From assembly GCA_900314875.1 (NCBI GenBank), contig OMWX01000006.1:1-63103 (forward strand): DNA of 63,103 nt. The letters are read 5' to 3'. Positions 53,297 through 62,284 of the stretch are shown in pieces. Position 1 is the stretch's first letter. Every line of letters starts with the position of its first letter. Source of the stretch: an uncultured Actinomycetes bacterium (GTDB taxonomy: Bacteria > Actinomycetota > Actinomycetes > Actinomycetales > Bifidobacteriaceae). A model generated the notes under the pieces. The model did not search any database, was not told the origin of the DNA, and was given only the letters and a program-made list of their open reading frames with translations. The translations under genes were made by a program, and so were the position numbers.

Positions 53297-54337
53297 CTAT
53301 TTAAGTTCGGACGCAATCTGATATATCTTTTTGCGGTCTGCGAGACTGCCGTCAGGATAAGGATGTTCGCTCACGACAAGAGAAACGGCTTTTTTGATGC
53401 GAATATTCTCTGCTTTTGCCCGCTGCGCTGCCAATTTTGCAAGCTGTTCGACATTAAGAATGCTGTTTTCAGGAAACTGTTCGCCGACAGTTTCAAAAGT
53501 TTCAGAAGTTTCGTCACGCCGGGGAATCTCGGGAACTTTGTCAGCTTTGCTTTCTGCATCCCAGTCCGCAACTTTTTCCGCTCCGGCAATGACAAGAACA
53601 ATTTCGCCGCGAGGAGGGTCTTCTTCAACAGACTGTTTTATGCCCGATATCGTGCCTCTGCGAATCTGCTCGTAATTTTTCGTAAGCTCGCGGCACAAAG
53701 CCATAGAGCGGTTTGTCGGAAAAATTTCTGCAAGCGCGGTCATTGTCTGCTCAATTCGGTGAGGAGTTTCAAAGAAAATCATCGTTCGAGGCTCGTACAG
53801 AAGAGATCTGAAGCGTTTGATCCGTTCCGAATTTTTGCGCGGCACAAAGCCTTCATAGCAGAATCTGTCCGTTGCAAGTCCCGACAATGCCAGCGCGTCA
53901 AGAACCGCAGAAGGTCCGGGAGCGCATGTTACAGGCAGTTCGCGTTCGATTGCCCGGCGCACGACCGCAAGACCCGGATCGTTAATAACAGGCATTCCGG
54001 CATCCGAAACGACAACAACGGTCTGTCCTTCGGCAACGCGATCGAGCAGAGCATCCGCTTTTTCGCGTTCATTATGATCGTGATTTGCCACGACTTTGCC
54101 GTTAATTCGAATGCCCAGTCTTCGCGCCAAATCAAAAACGCGACGAGTGTCTTCCGCAGCAACCGTATCGGCATTTTCAAGAAGCGTTTTCAGACGATCC
54201 GAAGCATCGGACGCATTCCCTATAGGCGTTGCAGCAATAACAACCGTTCCGCGCGGAATTTCAGGCGAACAAATACGGTCTGCATTTGCAACAGAGTATC
54301 CGGCCGCAGCCGGTTTTATGCTGTCCGGTTCATTCAT
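53297..54337 (-). CDS. rsmI: 16S rRNA (cytidine1402-2'-O)-methyltransferase
   Basis: This SAM-dependent enzyme methylates C1402 of 16S rRNA. The 346-residue protein has the tetrapyrrole-methylase fold: VVIATPIGNASDAS-like VIAATPIGNASDAS, AAEDTRRV, NHDHNERE, VSDAGMPVINDPG and FETPHR. A linker of about 50 acidic residues precedes a C-terminal region. The start at MNEPDSIK gives GGGAG at a good distance; the ATG two codons earlier would be too close. It is divergent from pmt with 36 bases between start codons. Confidence 0.95.
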   Translation of the reverse strand: MNEPDSIKPAAAGYSVANADRICSPEIPRGTVVIAATPIGNASDASDRLKTLLENADTVAAEDTRRVFDLARRLGIRINGKVVANHDHNEREKADALLDRVAEGQTVVVVSDAGMPVINDPGLAVVRRAIERELPVTCAPGPSAVLDALALSGLATDRFCYEGFVPRKNSERIKRFRSLLYEPRTMIFFETPHRIEQTMTALAEIFPTNRSMALCRELTKNYEQIRRGTISGIKQSVEEDPPRGEIVLVIAGAEKVADWDAESKADKVPEIPRRDETSETFETVGEQFPENSILNVEQLAKLAAQRAKAENIRIKKAVSLVVSEHPYPDGSLADRKKIYQIASELK

Positions 54338-54373
54338 ACACATATCTCCCGGTATATCCGTAAATTGGACAAT

Positions 54374-56230
54374 ATGACAGTGAGCAATCCGAAAATTTCG
54401 CGACTTAATGCGAAGCCAGACGGCAAACGGCAGGCAAAACGCCCGAAAATACTGCCGAAAGTCCGACATTCCGCACAGCCGATGAAACATGCAAAACCTG
54501 CGGAAAACCGAACGAAAAGCATTCAGACTTCAGGGTTAAGCGCGACTGCGGGTTTGTTCGCGATATTCTCTCCGCTTGCACAAAAATACCGCAAAATAAA
54601 AGTTTGGTCATATTCAAACAGAAAAAAAGCCGGATGGGTTGCAACTTTGCTCGTCACGTTTTTCGGCGCATTTCTGCGGTTTTTCAGACTCGGACAGCCG
54701 CAGGCGGTTGTTTTTGACGAAACATATTACGTCAAAGACGCTTGGACAATGCTTATGACCGGAGAGCCGAAAAATTGGCCCGAATCAATCGCGGGAACGC
54801 CGATAAATGACCTTTTCGCATCAGGGCAGGTGTATGACTGGCTCGACAGCGCAGAATATGTCGTTCATCCGCCGGTCGGCAAATGGATTATCGCTTTGGG
54901 ATTGAAGCTTTTCGGAGGCGCGGAAAACGTTTTCGCTTGGAGAGCCGCGGCTGCAATCGCCGGAACGGTCGGAATTATTCTCATATGCCGAATTGTTTTA
55001 AGAATTTTCAACAGCATTTCTCTGGCTGTTCTTGCGGGATTTTTCATGTCGATTGACGGAGTCGGCATTACGATGAGCCGCACGGGACTGCTTGATATTT
55101 TCATAATGGTTTTCGTTTTGGGCGCGTTTGACCTTTTGCTTATTCATTATGAAAAAGCCAAAAAGACGATATGGGATTATGCCGAACAAGACACTGCCGA
55201 ACAAGACACTGCCGAACAAGACACTGCCGGCTTTGACAATTCCAATCAACACAATGCCGAATCCTGCAAAGCCGCAAAAAGCAAAACAGTAAAAACAGTC
55301 AAAAAAGCCAAAAAAGCGCCTTATGTTTTCTTCTCTTGGCAGCGGCTGAACGCAACCGTTCTTCTGGGGCTTGCCACGGCAGTAAAATGGTCAGGAATCT
55401 ACTTTTTCGCCGCGTTTGCTCTGCTGTCTGTATTCTTGGATGCATACGAAAGACATAAAGCGGGATATAAAAACTGGCTGCTGTGCGCAATCGGCCGCGA
55501 CGGTCTGCTCAGCGCGCTTTACATGATTCCCGTATATCTGTGCGTATACCTGACTTCATGGACTTCCTGGTTTATCCATTCCGATTCCTACATGCGCTAC
55601 TGGGCTGAAAAACACCCGGATCAGGGCATAACATGGCTCAACGATTCAATGCGCAGCTTCATTGAATACCACAGGCAAATGTGGTCATTCCACACAACCT
55701 TGAACACTCCGCATGATTACATGGCAAACCCGCTGACATGGCCGATTCAGCTGCGTCCGACCAGCTTCTACTGGCGCAATCTGACAGACCATCCGGGACT
55801 GTGCTCGCTATCGCCCGACACAAAATGCATAGCAGCCGTTACCTCGCTGGGAAATCCCGTTTTGTGGTGGCTTGGCACGCTTTGCGCGATTCTCGCTCCG
55901 GCAATCGGAATTTTTGTCCGGCGCGGAGACTGCAAGCTCTGGTTCGTCGCAATCGGATTCATCGGCGGCTGGCTGCCTTGGGTTCAATATCTGAACAGAA
56001 CAACTTTTACTTTCTATTCCATAGTGATTTTGCCCTGGATTATCATCTCAATCTGCTACGTAGCCGACTGGATAAAAGAAGTTTTCTCTCCCGTTGTGCG
56101 AACATATATCATCAGGCTGAGCACGGCGATTATTTTCGCGGCAAGCATTTTCTTCTACCCGATTTGGACTGCAATGCCCGTTCCTTATGATTTCTGGTAT
56201 ATGCATATGTGGTTCTCCAGCTGGATTTAG
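54374..56230 (+). CDS. pmt: Protein O-mannosyltransferase (GT39)
   Basis: This multi-spanning membrane enzyme transfers mannose from polyprenyl-phosphate-mannose to Ser/Thr of exported proteins. It has 618 residues. The catalytic DE pair in the first outer loop is present (VVFDETYYVKDAW), as is VVHPPVGKW. About eleven hydrophobic segments follow. Residues 1-85 are basic and cytoplasmic. A loop holds three AEQDT units (15-bp DNA repeats 55181-55225) and a Lys-rich stretch. The open frame extends far upstream but only as antisense to rsmI. The LPLTG surface proteins, rich in Ser/Thr, are possible targets. Confidence 0.92.
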   Translation: MTVSNPKISRLNAKPDGKRQAKRPKILPKVRHSAQPMKHAKPAENRTKSIQTSGLSATAGLFAIFSPLAQKYRKIKVWSYSNRKKAGWVATLLVTFFGAFLRFFRLGQPQAVVFDETYYVKDAWTMLMTGEPKNWPESIAGTPINDLFASGQVYDWLDSAEYVVHPPVGKWIIALGLKLFGGAENVFAWRAAAAIAGTVGIILICRIVLRIFNSISLAVLAGFFMSIDGVGITMSRTGLLDIFIMVFVLGAFDLLLIHYEKAKKTIWDYAEQDTAEQDTAEQDTAGFDNSNQHNAESCKAAKSKTVKTVKKAKKAPYVFFSWQRLNATVLLGLATAVKWSGIYFFAAFALLSVFLDAYERHKAGYKNWLLCAIGRDGLLSALYMIPVYLCVYLTSWTSWFIHSDSYMRYWAEKHPDQGITWLNDSMRSFIEYHRQMWSFHTTLNTPHDYMANPLTWPIQLRPTSFYWRNLTDHPGLCSLSPDTKCIAAVTSLGNPVLWWLGTLCAILAPAIGIFVRRGDCKLWFVAIGFIGGWLPWVQYLNRTTFTFYSIVILPWIIISICYVADWIKEVFSPVVRTYIIRLSTAIIFAASIFFYPIWTAMPVPYDFWYMHMWFSSWI

Positions 56231-56390
56231 TTTTGCCCGCATCCGAAACTCCGGAAAGACTCCCGGTTTTTCGAAAGGTTATTTCGCGCGGTTATTTCGC
56301 GCGGTTTTGCTAGGCTTTATCCCAGAGCGGTTTGAACCGCCGGACAAATGCCGAACGGCAGATTAACGGTTTCTATCGTTTAAGGAAGAC

Positions 56391-57065
56391 ATGGGTTTTA
56401 TCGATTTTATTGTTAAATTATGCAAAGATCCGCGTTCGGCGATTGCCGGCTGGATTGCAATGGGCGTGACGCAGGCATACGCTTTTATTTTTCTTATAAT
56501 CTTCATCGAAACGGGCGTTGTGGTCTGCCCGTTCCTGCCCGGAGATTCGCTTCTTTTCGCTGCGGGATTCTTCACTGCCGCAGACTCTTCAACCGGCGAA
56601 GCGGGTTCGCTTTCGCTTTTCGTGCTGCTTCCGGTTGTCTGGATTGCTCCGATCGTAGGAGATCAGTGCAATTACTATATCGGCCGCACATTCGGAAAAC
56701 GCATTATCGACTCCGGAAAAGTTAAGGCAATGACTCCGGAAAGACTGGAAAAAACCGAGAAAATGATTGAAAAATGGGGTCCGCTGGCCGTATTTCTGAG
56801 CCGCTTCTTCCCGTTTATTCGCACATTCATGCCGTTCATGTCCGGAATGTCCGGAATGCGCTGGCGCAGATTCACTCCGTTCAGCATTCTCGGAGCTTTG
56901 GTCTGGAGCACGCTGTTCGTGCTGATGGGACATTTCTTCGGCGGAATTCCTGTCGTGCAGAAGCATTTTGAGCTGGTAATCGTATTTATTCTCGTCATGT
57001 CTCTGCTTCCGGCAATAATTACGCTCATCAAAGCGAAAATGTCAGGCTCTGCAAAAAAGAAATAA
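56391..57065 (+). CDS. DedA/SNARE-associated (VTT) family membrane protein
   Basis: This 224-residue DedA-family protein is thought to move polyprenyl phosphate or phospholipids across the membrane. Conserved elements are FIETGVVVCPFLPGDSLLF, GDQCNYYIGRTFG, FLSRFFPFIRTFMPFMSG and ALVWSTLFVLMGHFFG. AAGGAAG precedes the ATG. It follows pmt on the same strand, with a 160-base gap. Confidence 0.94.
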   Translation: MGFIDFIVKLCKDPRSAIAGWIAMGVTQAYAFIFLIIFIETGVVVCPFLPGDSLLFAAGFFTAADSSTGEAGSLSLFVLLPVVWIAPIVGDQCNYYIGRTFGKRIIDSGKVKAMTPERLEKTEKMIEKWGPLAVFLSRFFPFIRTFMPFMSGMSGMRWRRFTPFSILGALVWSTLFVLMGHFFGGIPVVQKHFELVIVFILVMSLLPAIITLIKAKMSGSAKKK

Positions 57066-57220
57066 AAACAGAACAATAAACGCCGAAAATGCCCTGTTTC
57101 TGCCCGGTTTGCAGACATGTTTTCCGCAAAAACTAAGACACGATTTGCATATCGGGCAAAACAGGGATATCATTCTTAATACTTGCTTAAAGCTTGCGAC
57201 TATTCGCAAGGCAGACACTC

Positions 57221-57293
57221 GGGGCCGTAGCTCAGTTGGTAGAGCGCTTCGTTCGCATCGAAGAGGTCGGGGTTTCGACTACCCTCGGCTCCA
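57221..57293 (+). tRNA. tRNA-Ala (anticodon CGC)
   Basis: The acceptor GGGGCCG pairs with CGGCTCC and includes the G3-U70 wobble that identifies alanine tRNAs. The anticodon arm is CTTCG-TTCGCAT-CGAAG with anticodon CGC, and the discriminator is A. CCA is not encoded. Six T follow and may help termination. Confidence 0.96.
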
Positions 57294-57372
57294 CTTTTTT
57301 ATTTCAATCTTTTACTGCTTGTTGCTAAATCATTTTTTTATTTTTGCTTTTCATGCGATTTCGCCGCATAAA

Positions 57373-57921
57373 TTATTGTTTTGCAATGCTTGTCATAATC
57401 TGTTTGAGAGCAAAGTTTGTGGAACACGCAGCCTGGTAAAACGCCTGACGATCTTTGCCGACCGGATCGGGAATGTCTTCTGCAACGGAAACCATGGGAC
57501 GAACGGTAAAAGCCGAAGCAATGACGGCTCTTATTCGCGATTCGACCGTATAGTACCGGTCAAGCATGCCCGCCTGAGAACAGTACTGACAAAGATTTGC
57601 AAAATCAGGCAGCAAAAAAGTCTGACGCATTTTCGCAGGAGCAAGCTGAGAGACGGCAGCGCAATGCTTTTTTTCATAACAGAGAATCAAATCCGCGCTT
57701 TCGGCAATCTGTTTAGTCAGTCTGCGAGACCTGAATGCAGAGGAATCTATATTCACCAGATTAAGCATTTCCGCACTGTGAGCGGCTATGGGATGAGACG
57801 GAAGACCGATTGTTCCCGCGCTTGAAACGAAAATATTCGTGCTTTGAAGATATCGTTTCATCAGAAGTTCGCCCATAGGCGAGCGGCATATATTCCCCGA
57901 ACATACAAAAAGAATATGCAT
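57373..57921 (-). CDS. Low-molecular-weight protein-tyrosine phosphatase
   Basis: This 182-residue cytoplasmic phosphatase has the CX5R signature CSGNICRS (Cys 7, Arg 13) at the N-terminus and the acid motif DIPDPVGKD towards the C-terminus. AGGAGT lies upstream of the ATG. No tyrosine kinase or capsule gene is adjacent, so its substrate is unclear. In related bacteria such enzymes act on exopolysaccharide-assembly kinases. Confidence 0.93.
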   Translation of the reverse strand: MHILFVCSGNICRSPMGELLMKRYLQSTNIFVSSAGTIGLPSHPIAAHSAEMLNLVNIDSSAFRSRRLTKQIAESADLILCYEKKHCAAVSQLAPAKMRQTFLLPDFANLCQYCSQAGMLDRYYTVESRIRAVIASAFTVRPMVSVAEDIPDPVGKDRQAFYQAACSTNFALKQIMTSIAKQ

Positions 57922-58175
57922 TTTTACTCCTGTTGCGCATTTCAGAACAGTATCTAAGTTATTCGCATACCGACAGCCCGGCGACTAATTCCGAGACGAG
58001 ACCGGCTTTCTGAACAAAGCGGATAAGCCCGGCGCAGTAAAAACAAAACAAATAAATCAAAATTAGATTTAAGGATATTTTCGCACAAATCAGCCGTTAT
58101 GACAATATGCGACACGCCGTGCGCAAATAAGAACGCAGACAAAGCAGCAGCACTGTCATGCAAACGGCAGCCGCA

Positions 58176-59714
58176 TTATTTCTGCGCAGAAGCATACTCT
58201 CTAGCCCATCCGTCAACAAATGCGGATTCAACCTTTCTCCATTCAGAGTCGGCATGAGCAGAGTCAGTCAGAGCAGAGTCAGTCAGAGCAGAGTCAGTCA
58301 GAGCAGAATCATCCCCGGCAGAACCCGCCTGCACATAATTCAGCATTGCCGCAGCCAAATCAGTCTTCCACTTAAGCGACGGAATCGCAAGATGCGCGCC
58401 GGAAACCTGCTGATGTTTCTGCGAATCCTTCTTCGCGGCCGCAACAAGAGGATTAACCGCCGGGAAAGCGTGCATTGATTTGAAAGGCGCAGAAATTCCC
58501 ATCGTTTCTGACAAAACCGTCTTTCCCTCTTCGGACGCAATCATCCAGTCGAGAAAATCCTTTGAAGCTTGCCTGTCCTCGTCGGGCACTTTCGAATTGA
58601 CGCACAGATAATTTCCGTCAGCCGTCAGCAGACCGGTATCGCTTTCATTCGGCAGTCCGATGTAAGCCGGAAGCATTTCCACGCTGTCCGCGCTCATCCC
58701 TGCCGATTTGAGAGCCTGCCAAACCCATGTTCCGCTCTGATAGAAAACGCCTTCGCCCGCCGCGAAAGACTTGACGGAATCCACTGTCTGCATAAAAGAC
58801 AGCTCCGAACGGCTTTCCGAGGCATAAGAATCGGAATAATACACATCCAGAACATTGCGAAGATTGTTCAAATATGTGCCTTTTACGCTCGACGGACTGC
58901 TGTCAGAAAGACTGTTATCTGCCGGAGTCCTGCCGGCCGCGTTTTCATCATCCGAACCGCCGGCCGTATTTTCGTCTCGAAACTCGCCATACAGCGCAAG
59001 ACCGGCCAAGTATGTGTGGAAACACTCAGACGCGCCCGAATCAAACCCGGAAGGCACAAACGCTCCTTTAATGCCCAGTTCGTCCTTATACGCCTGAATA
59101 TCGTCGGCAACCTTGCGCAAAACATCAAACGCATTTATCTGACTTACGGATTCCACGAGAGAATCGGGCAAAGCGATATATTTTTCCAGCAAATCCCGGT
59201 TGTAAACAATGCCGAATGAGTCGGTCGAATAAGGCACGGCCGCAACAAACCCGCTGCCGCTTCTCAAAACCGACTCTTTGTCGTCAAGCTGGTCATACAA
59301 GGCGGTGCCGCTCATATCATCGCAATACGTTTCCCATATTTTCAAAGTCGCCGGACTGTCAACCTGAAAAATCGTGGGCGGCTCATTTTTTGCGATTTCC
59401 GCCTTCATTACCGACTCATAAGTGCCTGCGGCCGGAGTTTTCACAACCACATCGACATTTTTTTCATCGGAATATTTTTCTGCGATTTTCGCCCATTTAT
59501 CGGCAAGTTCGGGACGGGAATTAAGGAAATACACATGCGCGGACGCTTCATCGTCTTTGCCGCGCGAACAGCCCGAAACTCCCCCGATCACGGCAAGCGT
59601 AACCGCAAGAAAGCCGGCAGTTTTGACAAAAATGCGTCTCGTGCATTGCTTGCGTTTCGCACTTATGATGCATTTCGCGCGCTTTGGACGATTCACGTGT
59701 TTTTTGAGTTTCAT
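58176..59714 (-). CDS. Extracellular solute-binding lipoprotein (ABC family 1), orphan
   Basis: This 512-residue sugar-type binding protein (SBP family 1) has a basic N-terminus (about 30 residues), a hydrophobic segment and a lipobox GGVSGC, so Cys is lipidated. The mature part shows RPELADKWAKIAEKY, GIVYNRDLLEKY and GSGFVAAVPYSTDSFG. Two low-complexity insertions occur: a Asn/Ala/Ser/Asp loop (DNA about 58890-58975) and three DSALT units near the C-terminus (15-bp repeats, 58261-58305). The start at MKLKKH has GGAG four bases before it. No permease or ATPase genes lie nearby, so it probably shares a transporter encoded elsewhere. Confidence 0.87.
   Translation of the reverse strand: MKLKKHVNRPKRAKCIISAKRKQCTRRIFVKTAGFLAVTLAVIGGVSGCSRGKDDEASAHVYFLNSRPELADKWAKIAEKYSDEKNVDVVVKTPAAGTYESVMKAEIAKNEPPTIFQVDSPATLKIWETYCDDMSGTALYDQLDDKESVLRSGSGFVAAVPYSTDSFGIVYNRDLLEKYIALPDSLVESVSQINAFDVLRKVADDIQAYKDELGIKGAFVPSGFDSGASECFHTYLAGLALYGEFRDENTAGGSDDENAAGRTPADNSLSDSSPSSVKGTYLNNLRNVLDVYYSDSYASESRSELSFMQTVDSVKSFAAGEGVFYQSGTWVWQALKSAGMSADSVEMLPAYIGLPNESDTGLLTADGNYLCVNSKVPDEDRQASKDFLDWMIASEEGKTVLSETMGISAPFKSMHAFPAVNPLVAAAKKDSQKHQQVSGAHLAIPSLKWKTDLAAAMLNYVQAGSAGDDSALTDSALTDSALTDSAHADSEWRKVESAFVDGWAREYASAQK
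58261..58305. repeat. Three perfect 15-bp repeats in the SBP gene
   Basis: GAGTCAGTCAGAGCA occurs three times without mismatch (58261-58275, 58276-58290, 58291-58305), encoding Asp-Ser-Ala-Leu-Thr in frame on the minus strand. Confidence 0.97.
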
Positions 59715-59741
59715 ATTCTCCGCTTCGTAAAGCATTTCGCC

Positions 59742-59790
59742 TTATTATCGACTTATTATCGATTTTCTGCTGCTTTATTATCGATTTTCT
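59742..59790. repeat. TTATTATCGA repeats between the SBP and phosphatase genes
   Basis: TTATTATCGA begins at 59742, 59753 and 59775. The last two extend to TTATTATCGATTTTCT with a 22-base offset. The array overlaps the stop end of the phosphatase gene and the SBP upstream region, so it may lie in the SBP promoter. Confidence 0.8.
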
Positions 59791-60517
59791 ATGCGTTCCA
59801 CTTCGTTATGACAGGCCGGCCGTTATGATAATCCAAAATCGCAAACTGAGCCGTATTCATAAGCCAGCTTCCCGCGAAAGACGGCTCGACCCCGATCCAC
59901 TGAGCAGTCAGAATCTGCAAAAAATGTCCGTGCGCGACAAGCAGCACATCTTCGCCTTTTTCAATATTCTGCTTAACTTCGGCAATCACATTGTCAGCAC
60001 GGGCGGCAATTTCCTCCAGCGACTCTCCCCGTCCTGCGCGGATGTGCACTGTTTCCCCGTTCGGAAGAACTTCATCCCTTTCACTGCCAAGCGATTCGGT
60101 AAGCGTTTCAGGCAACGACGCGGGATCTTGGCGCCAGACAACCCAGTCATCCTCGCCCAAATGTTCTGCAACATACTGACGGGTCAGTCCTTCAGCCTGC
60201 CCGTAATCCCATTCTGCCATGTCGTCAAGCGTTTCACCGTGAAAACCCGCCAGCTGCGCGGTCTGCTGTGCGCGTCGCAGGGGACTTACACACACGCGGG
60301 CAAACCCGTTCGGAAATGCTTTGCGCAAACGTTCTCCCGCCGCTTTTGCCTGCTCGCACCCGGTGTCGGTAAGAGGAATATTGGTGCGGCCCGTATGCTG
60401 TCCGCTCACGCTCCAAGGCGTCTGACCGTGACGCAGAAGAACGATTCGCCCAGTTTTGCGGCTCTGCTCGGACTGTTTTTTGCAATCTGCCTGTTTTTCG
60501 CAATTAATATTGTTCAT
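59789..60517 (-). CDS. Histidine phosphatase (phosphoglycerate-mutase-like) family protein
   Basis: This 242-residue phosphatase belongs to the RHG superfamily. RHGQT (catalytic His 30), SPLRRAQQTA, MAEWDYGQAEG and VAHGHFL are all present. The substrate is open; phosphosugars or phosphoglycerate are possible. MNNINCEK at 60517 is the preferred start; the longer reading lacks support. It is immediately upstream of the solute-binding-protein gene, with about 75 bases between. Confidence 0.92.
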   Translation of the reverse strand: MNNINCEKQADCKKQSEQSRKTGRIVLLRHGQTPWSVSGQHTGRTNIPLTDTGCEQAKAAGERLRKAFPNGFARVCVSPLRRAQQTAQLAGFHGETLDDMAEWDYGQAEGLTRQYVAEHLGEDDWVVWRQDPASLPETLTESLGSERDEVLPNGETVHIRAGRGESLEEIAARADNVIAEVKQNIEKGEDVLLVAHGHFLQILTAQWIGVEPSFAGSWLMNTAQFAILDYHNGRPVITKWNA

Positions 60518-60670
60518 ATCTGCTACTCTACCGCTTTCATGTAATTTTTCGCGCGATTCATGCAATAATTGAATAATAGCCGAATACCGCAACGACAATA
60601 TTTCGCTTCAAATTCCGCAACGGCATTATTGCAGCGTATTCGCAAGAGCAAACGCAAGGACGGAGGAACC

Positions 60671-61033
60671 GTGTCAGACAAAGACAGAATTATCGAAAGC
60701 CTGTCGCAAGTCGATAAAGCCGTCGGATCGAAAAGAGAGCAGATTCTTTCCGATCCGGATGATTTGATTGACAAATCGGCAAAGTTCCTCATCCCCGCCG
60801 CAGCAGGCTTTGCTGTGGGAAAAATATTCGACATTTTATGGCGCAAAGCGACTGGAAAGCCTGTAAAATCAGGGAAGTTCAGCAATAAAAATTCTGCAGA
60901 AAAAACGCTTCTCTCATCAATGCTTTTTGCCGGTCTTTCGGCTGCTTTGGGAGCCGCTTCAAACTATATTTTCTCAGGATTGAGCAATAAGCTGGTCAAC
61001 CGCAGACACCGGAAGAACAATCGCAGACACTGA
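60671..61033 (+). CDS. DUF4235-like small membrane protein, GTG start
   Basis: This is a 120-residue protein with two hydrophobic segments (FLIPAAAGFAVGKIFDILW and MLFAGLSAALGAASNYIF) and a basic tail, resembling DUF4235 membrane proteins of actinobacteria. The function is unknown. The start is the GTG at 60671 because GGAGGAACC directly precedes it; the open frame upstream has no such site and is Arg/Gln-rich. Its gene is divergent from the histidine phosphatase gene. Confidence 0.75.
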   Translation: MSDKDRIIESLSQVDKAVGSKREQILSDPDDLIDKSAKFLIPAAAGFAVGKIFDILWRKATGKPVKSGKFSNKNSAEKTLLSSMLFAGLSAALGAASNYIFSGLSNKLVNRRHRKNNRRH

Positions 61034-61138
61034 ACCTTTCGCCGCCTGTTTTATGCAGCCGGGCATTTTATGCAGCCGGCTTCCGCGATCCGACTGTGTT
61101 CATCATATCCAACGAGCACTTCAGCCGGCTCTGTGCTT

Positions 61139-62068
61139 TCACAGCCCGGATTGCGCGACTTTTTCCTGCGCTTCCTTGTTGATCAGCATTGCCGCATCGA
61201 TTGAGAATTGACTGCAGTCTTCGGGATATTTGAAAATAACTTCGTACCCCTGCTCTTCCAGACGCATTGCAATTTCGGTATTCATTGCGTTAATTTCGCT
61301 GAAGCTGATTTTGTCGTTTCTGAATTCCTCAAACTGCTTTTGAGTAATATAGTAGGGCAGCGTCACCGAATACGAACGATTTGAATCTCCGCTGTAAGAA
61401 AACAGATTTTCGCTGAACCGTTCGAGAGCCGCATCGACTCGGATAAAACGATTTTCCAATCTGCTGCACGCCCATTTGAAAACTTTTTCCGGCACGGTAT
61501 CGCGCGAAATCGGGCTTTCCCAGCGGCGAATTCGCTCATTTTTCTTATATCCGAATTCTTTAAGAATCAGATTGCGCTCGATTCTGCACCATTTGCGAAT
61601 CCCGAAAAATTGCGCTTTAACAGGCTTATCCTCACTCATCTGCCCCGGATTTTCGGCAAAAACAAAGCGAATATCATAATTTCTGAAACTCAGCTCGGTC
61701 GCCAGCTCAATTGCGCGCGCATTGAAATGCTGATAATTGTAGCTCTGCTCTCCGTCAGACTCTGTCGAATTCTCCAAATGCTTGTCATATCGATAAAGCT
61801 CAATTATCGCCCTGTCCTGCCCGGATTTTTCGATTTGCTCGACTTGCTGCATAACCCATTTGCGCTGAAGTTCGGCCTGCCCGAGCAGATAATCCCACGC
61901 ATACATCGGAGGAAACGACGTGTAATTCCTGTATTCCCACTGTCCCACTTTGCACTTCGTGGCATCGACATGTCTGCCCAGTTCAGTTAAGCCTATGCCG
62001 ACGCGTTCGCGAAGATAGCGAAACTGCGCCTTGCTTTTCCGTTGAGGCTCGGTAAGCAGCAGTGTCAT
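61139..62068 (-). CDS. Tandemly duplicated helix-turn-helix regulator, YdiL/Aca2-like (DUF1870-like)
   Basis: This 309-residue protein shows internal duplication. The first half has an HTH-like segment (FRYLRERVGIGLTELGRHV, KCKVGQWEYRNY) and later FNARAIELATELSFRNYDIRFVF. The second half repeats the plan with FFGIRKWCRIERNLILKEFG, ERIRRWESPI and INAMNTEIAMRLEEQGYEVIFKYP. Each half resembles the layout of YdiL/Aca2-type regulators: N-terminal HTH, conserved W-E, C-terminal helix with a dimerising strand. This reading is by eye and needs profile support. It stands alone and AGAAGGA precedes the ATG. Confidence 0.55.
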   Translation of the reverse strand: MTLLLTEPQRKSKAQFRYLRERVGIGLTELGRHVDATKCKVGQWEYRNYTSFPPMYAWDYLLGQAELQRKWVMQQVEQIEKSGQDRAIIELYRYDKHLENSTESDGEQSYNYQHFNARAIELATELSFRNYDIRFVFAENPGQMSEDKPVKAQFFGIRKWCRIERNLILKEFGYKKNERIRRWESPISRDTVPEKVFKWACSRLENRFIRVDAALERFSENLFSYSGDSNRSYSVTLPYYITQKQFEEFRNDKISFSEINAMNTEIAMRLEEQGYEVIFKYPEDCSQFSIDAAMLINKEAQEKVAQSGL

Positions 62069-62284
62069 TCCTTCTCTCCTTGTTTTCCTTATATCTGGCT
62101 TTCGAATGTCACGCGCTGCGGTTTCAGCTGATTTTTCACGTTGCGTTTTTGCGAATTTCGCAATTTTCAGCTCTTAAACATTCCGACCGACAACAGGCAA
62201 ACGCAAGCCGAATAACAAAACCATAAAAAGATATTACCACCGGCACCGAGACACAGCATACCCCCGGCGAGTCGCGAAACTTTT

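Noticed and set aside
53174..54373. Long upstream extension of the pmt reading frame
   Set aside because: It is antisense to the well-supported rsmI gene, Arg/Phe-rich and lacks the PMT family. The real N-terminus is at 54374.
57954..58163. 69-codon minus-strand frame between the phosphatase and SBP genes
   Set aside because: No ribosome site, domain or conserved context. It is treated as non-coding.
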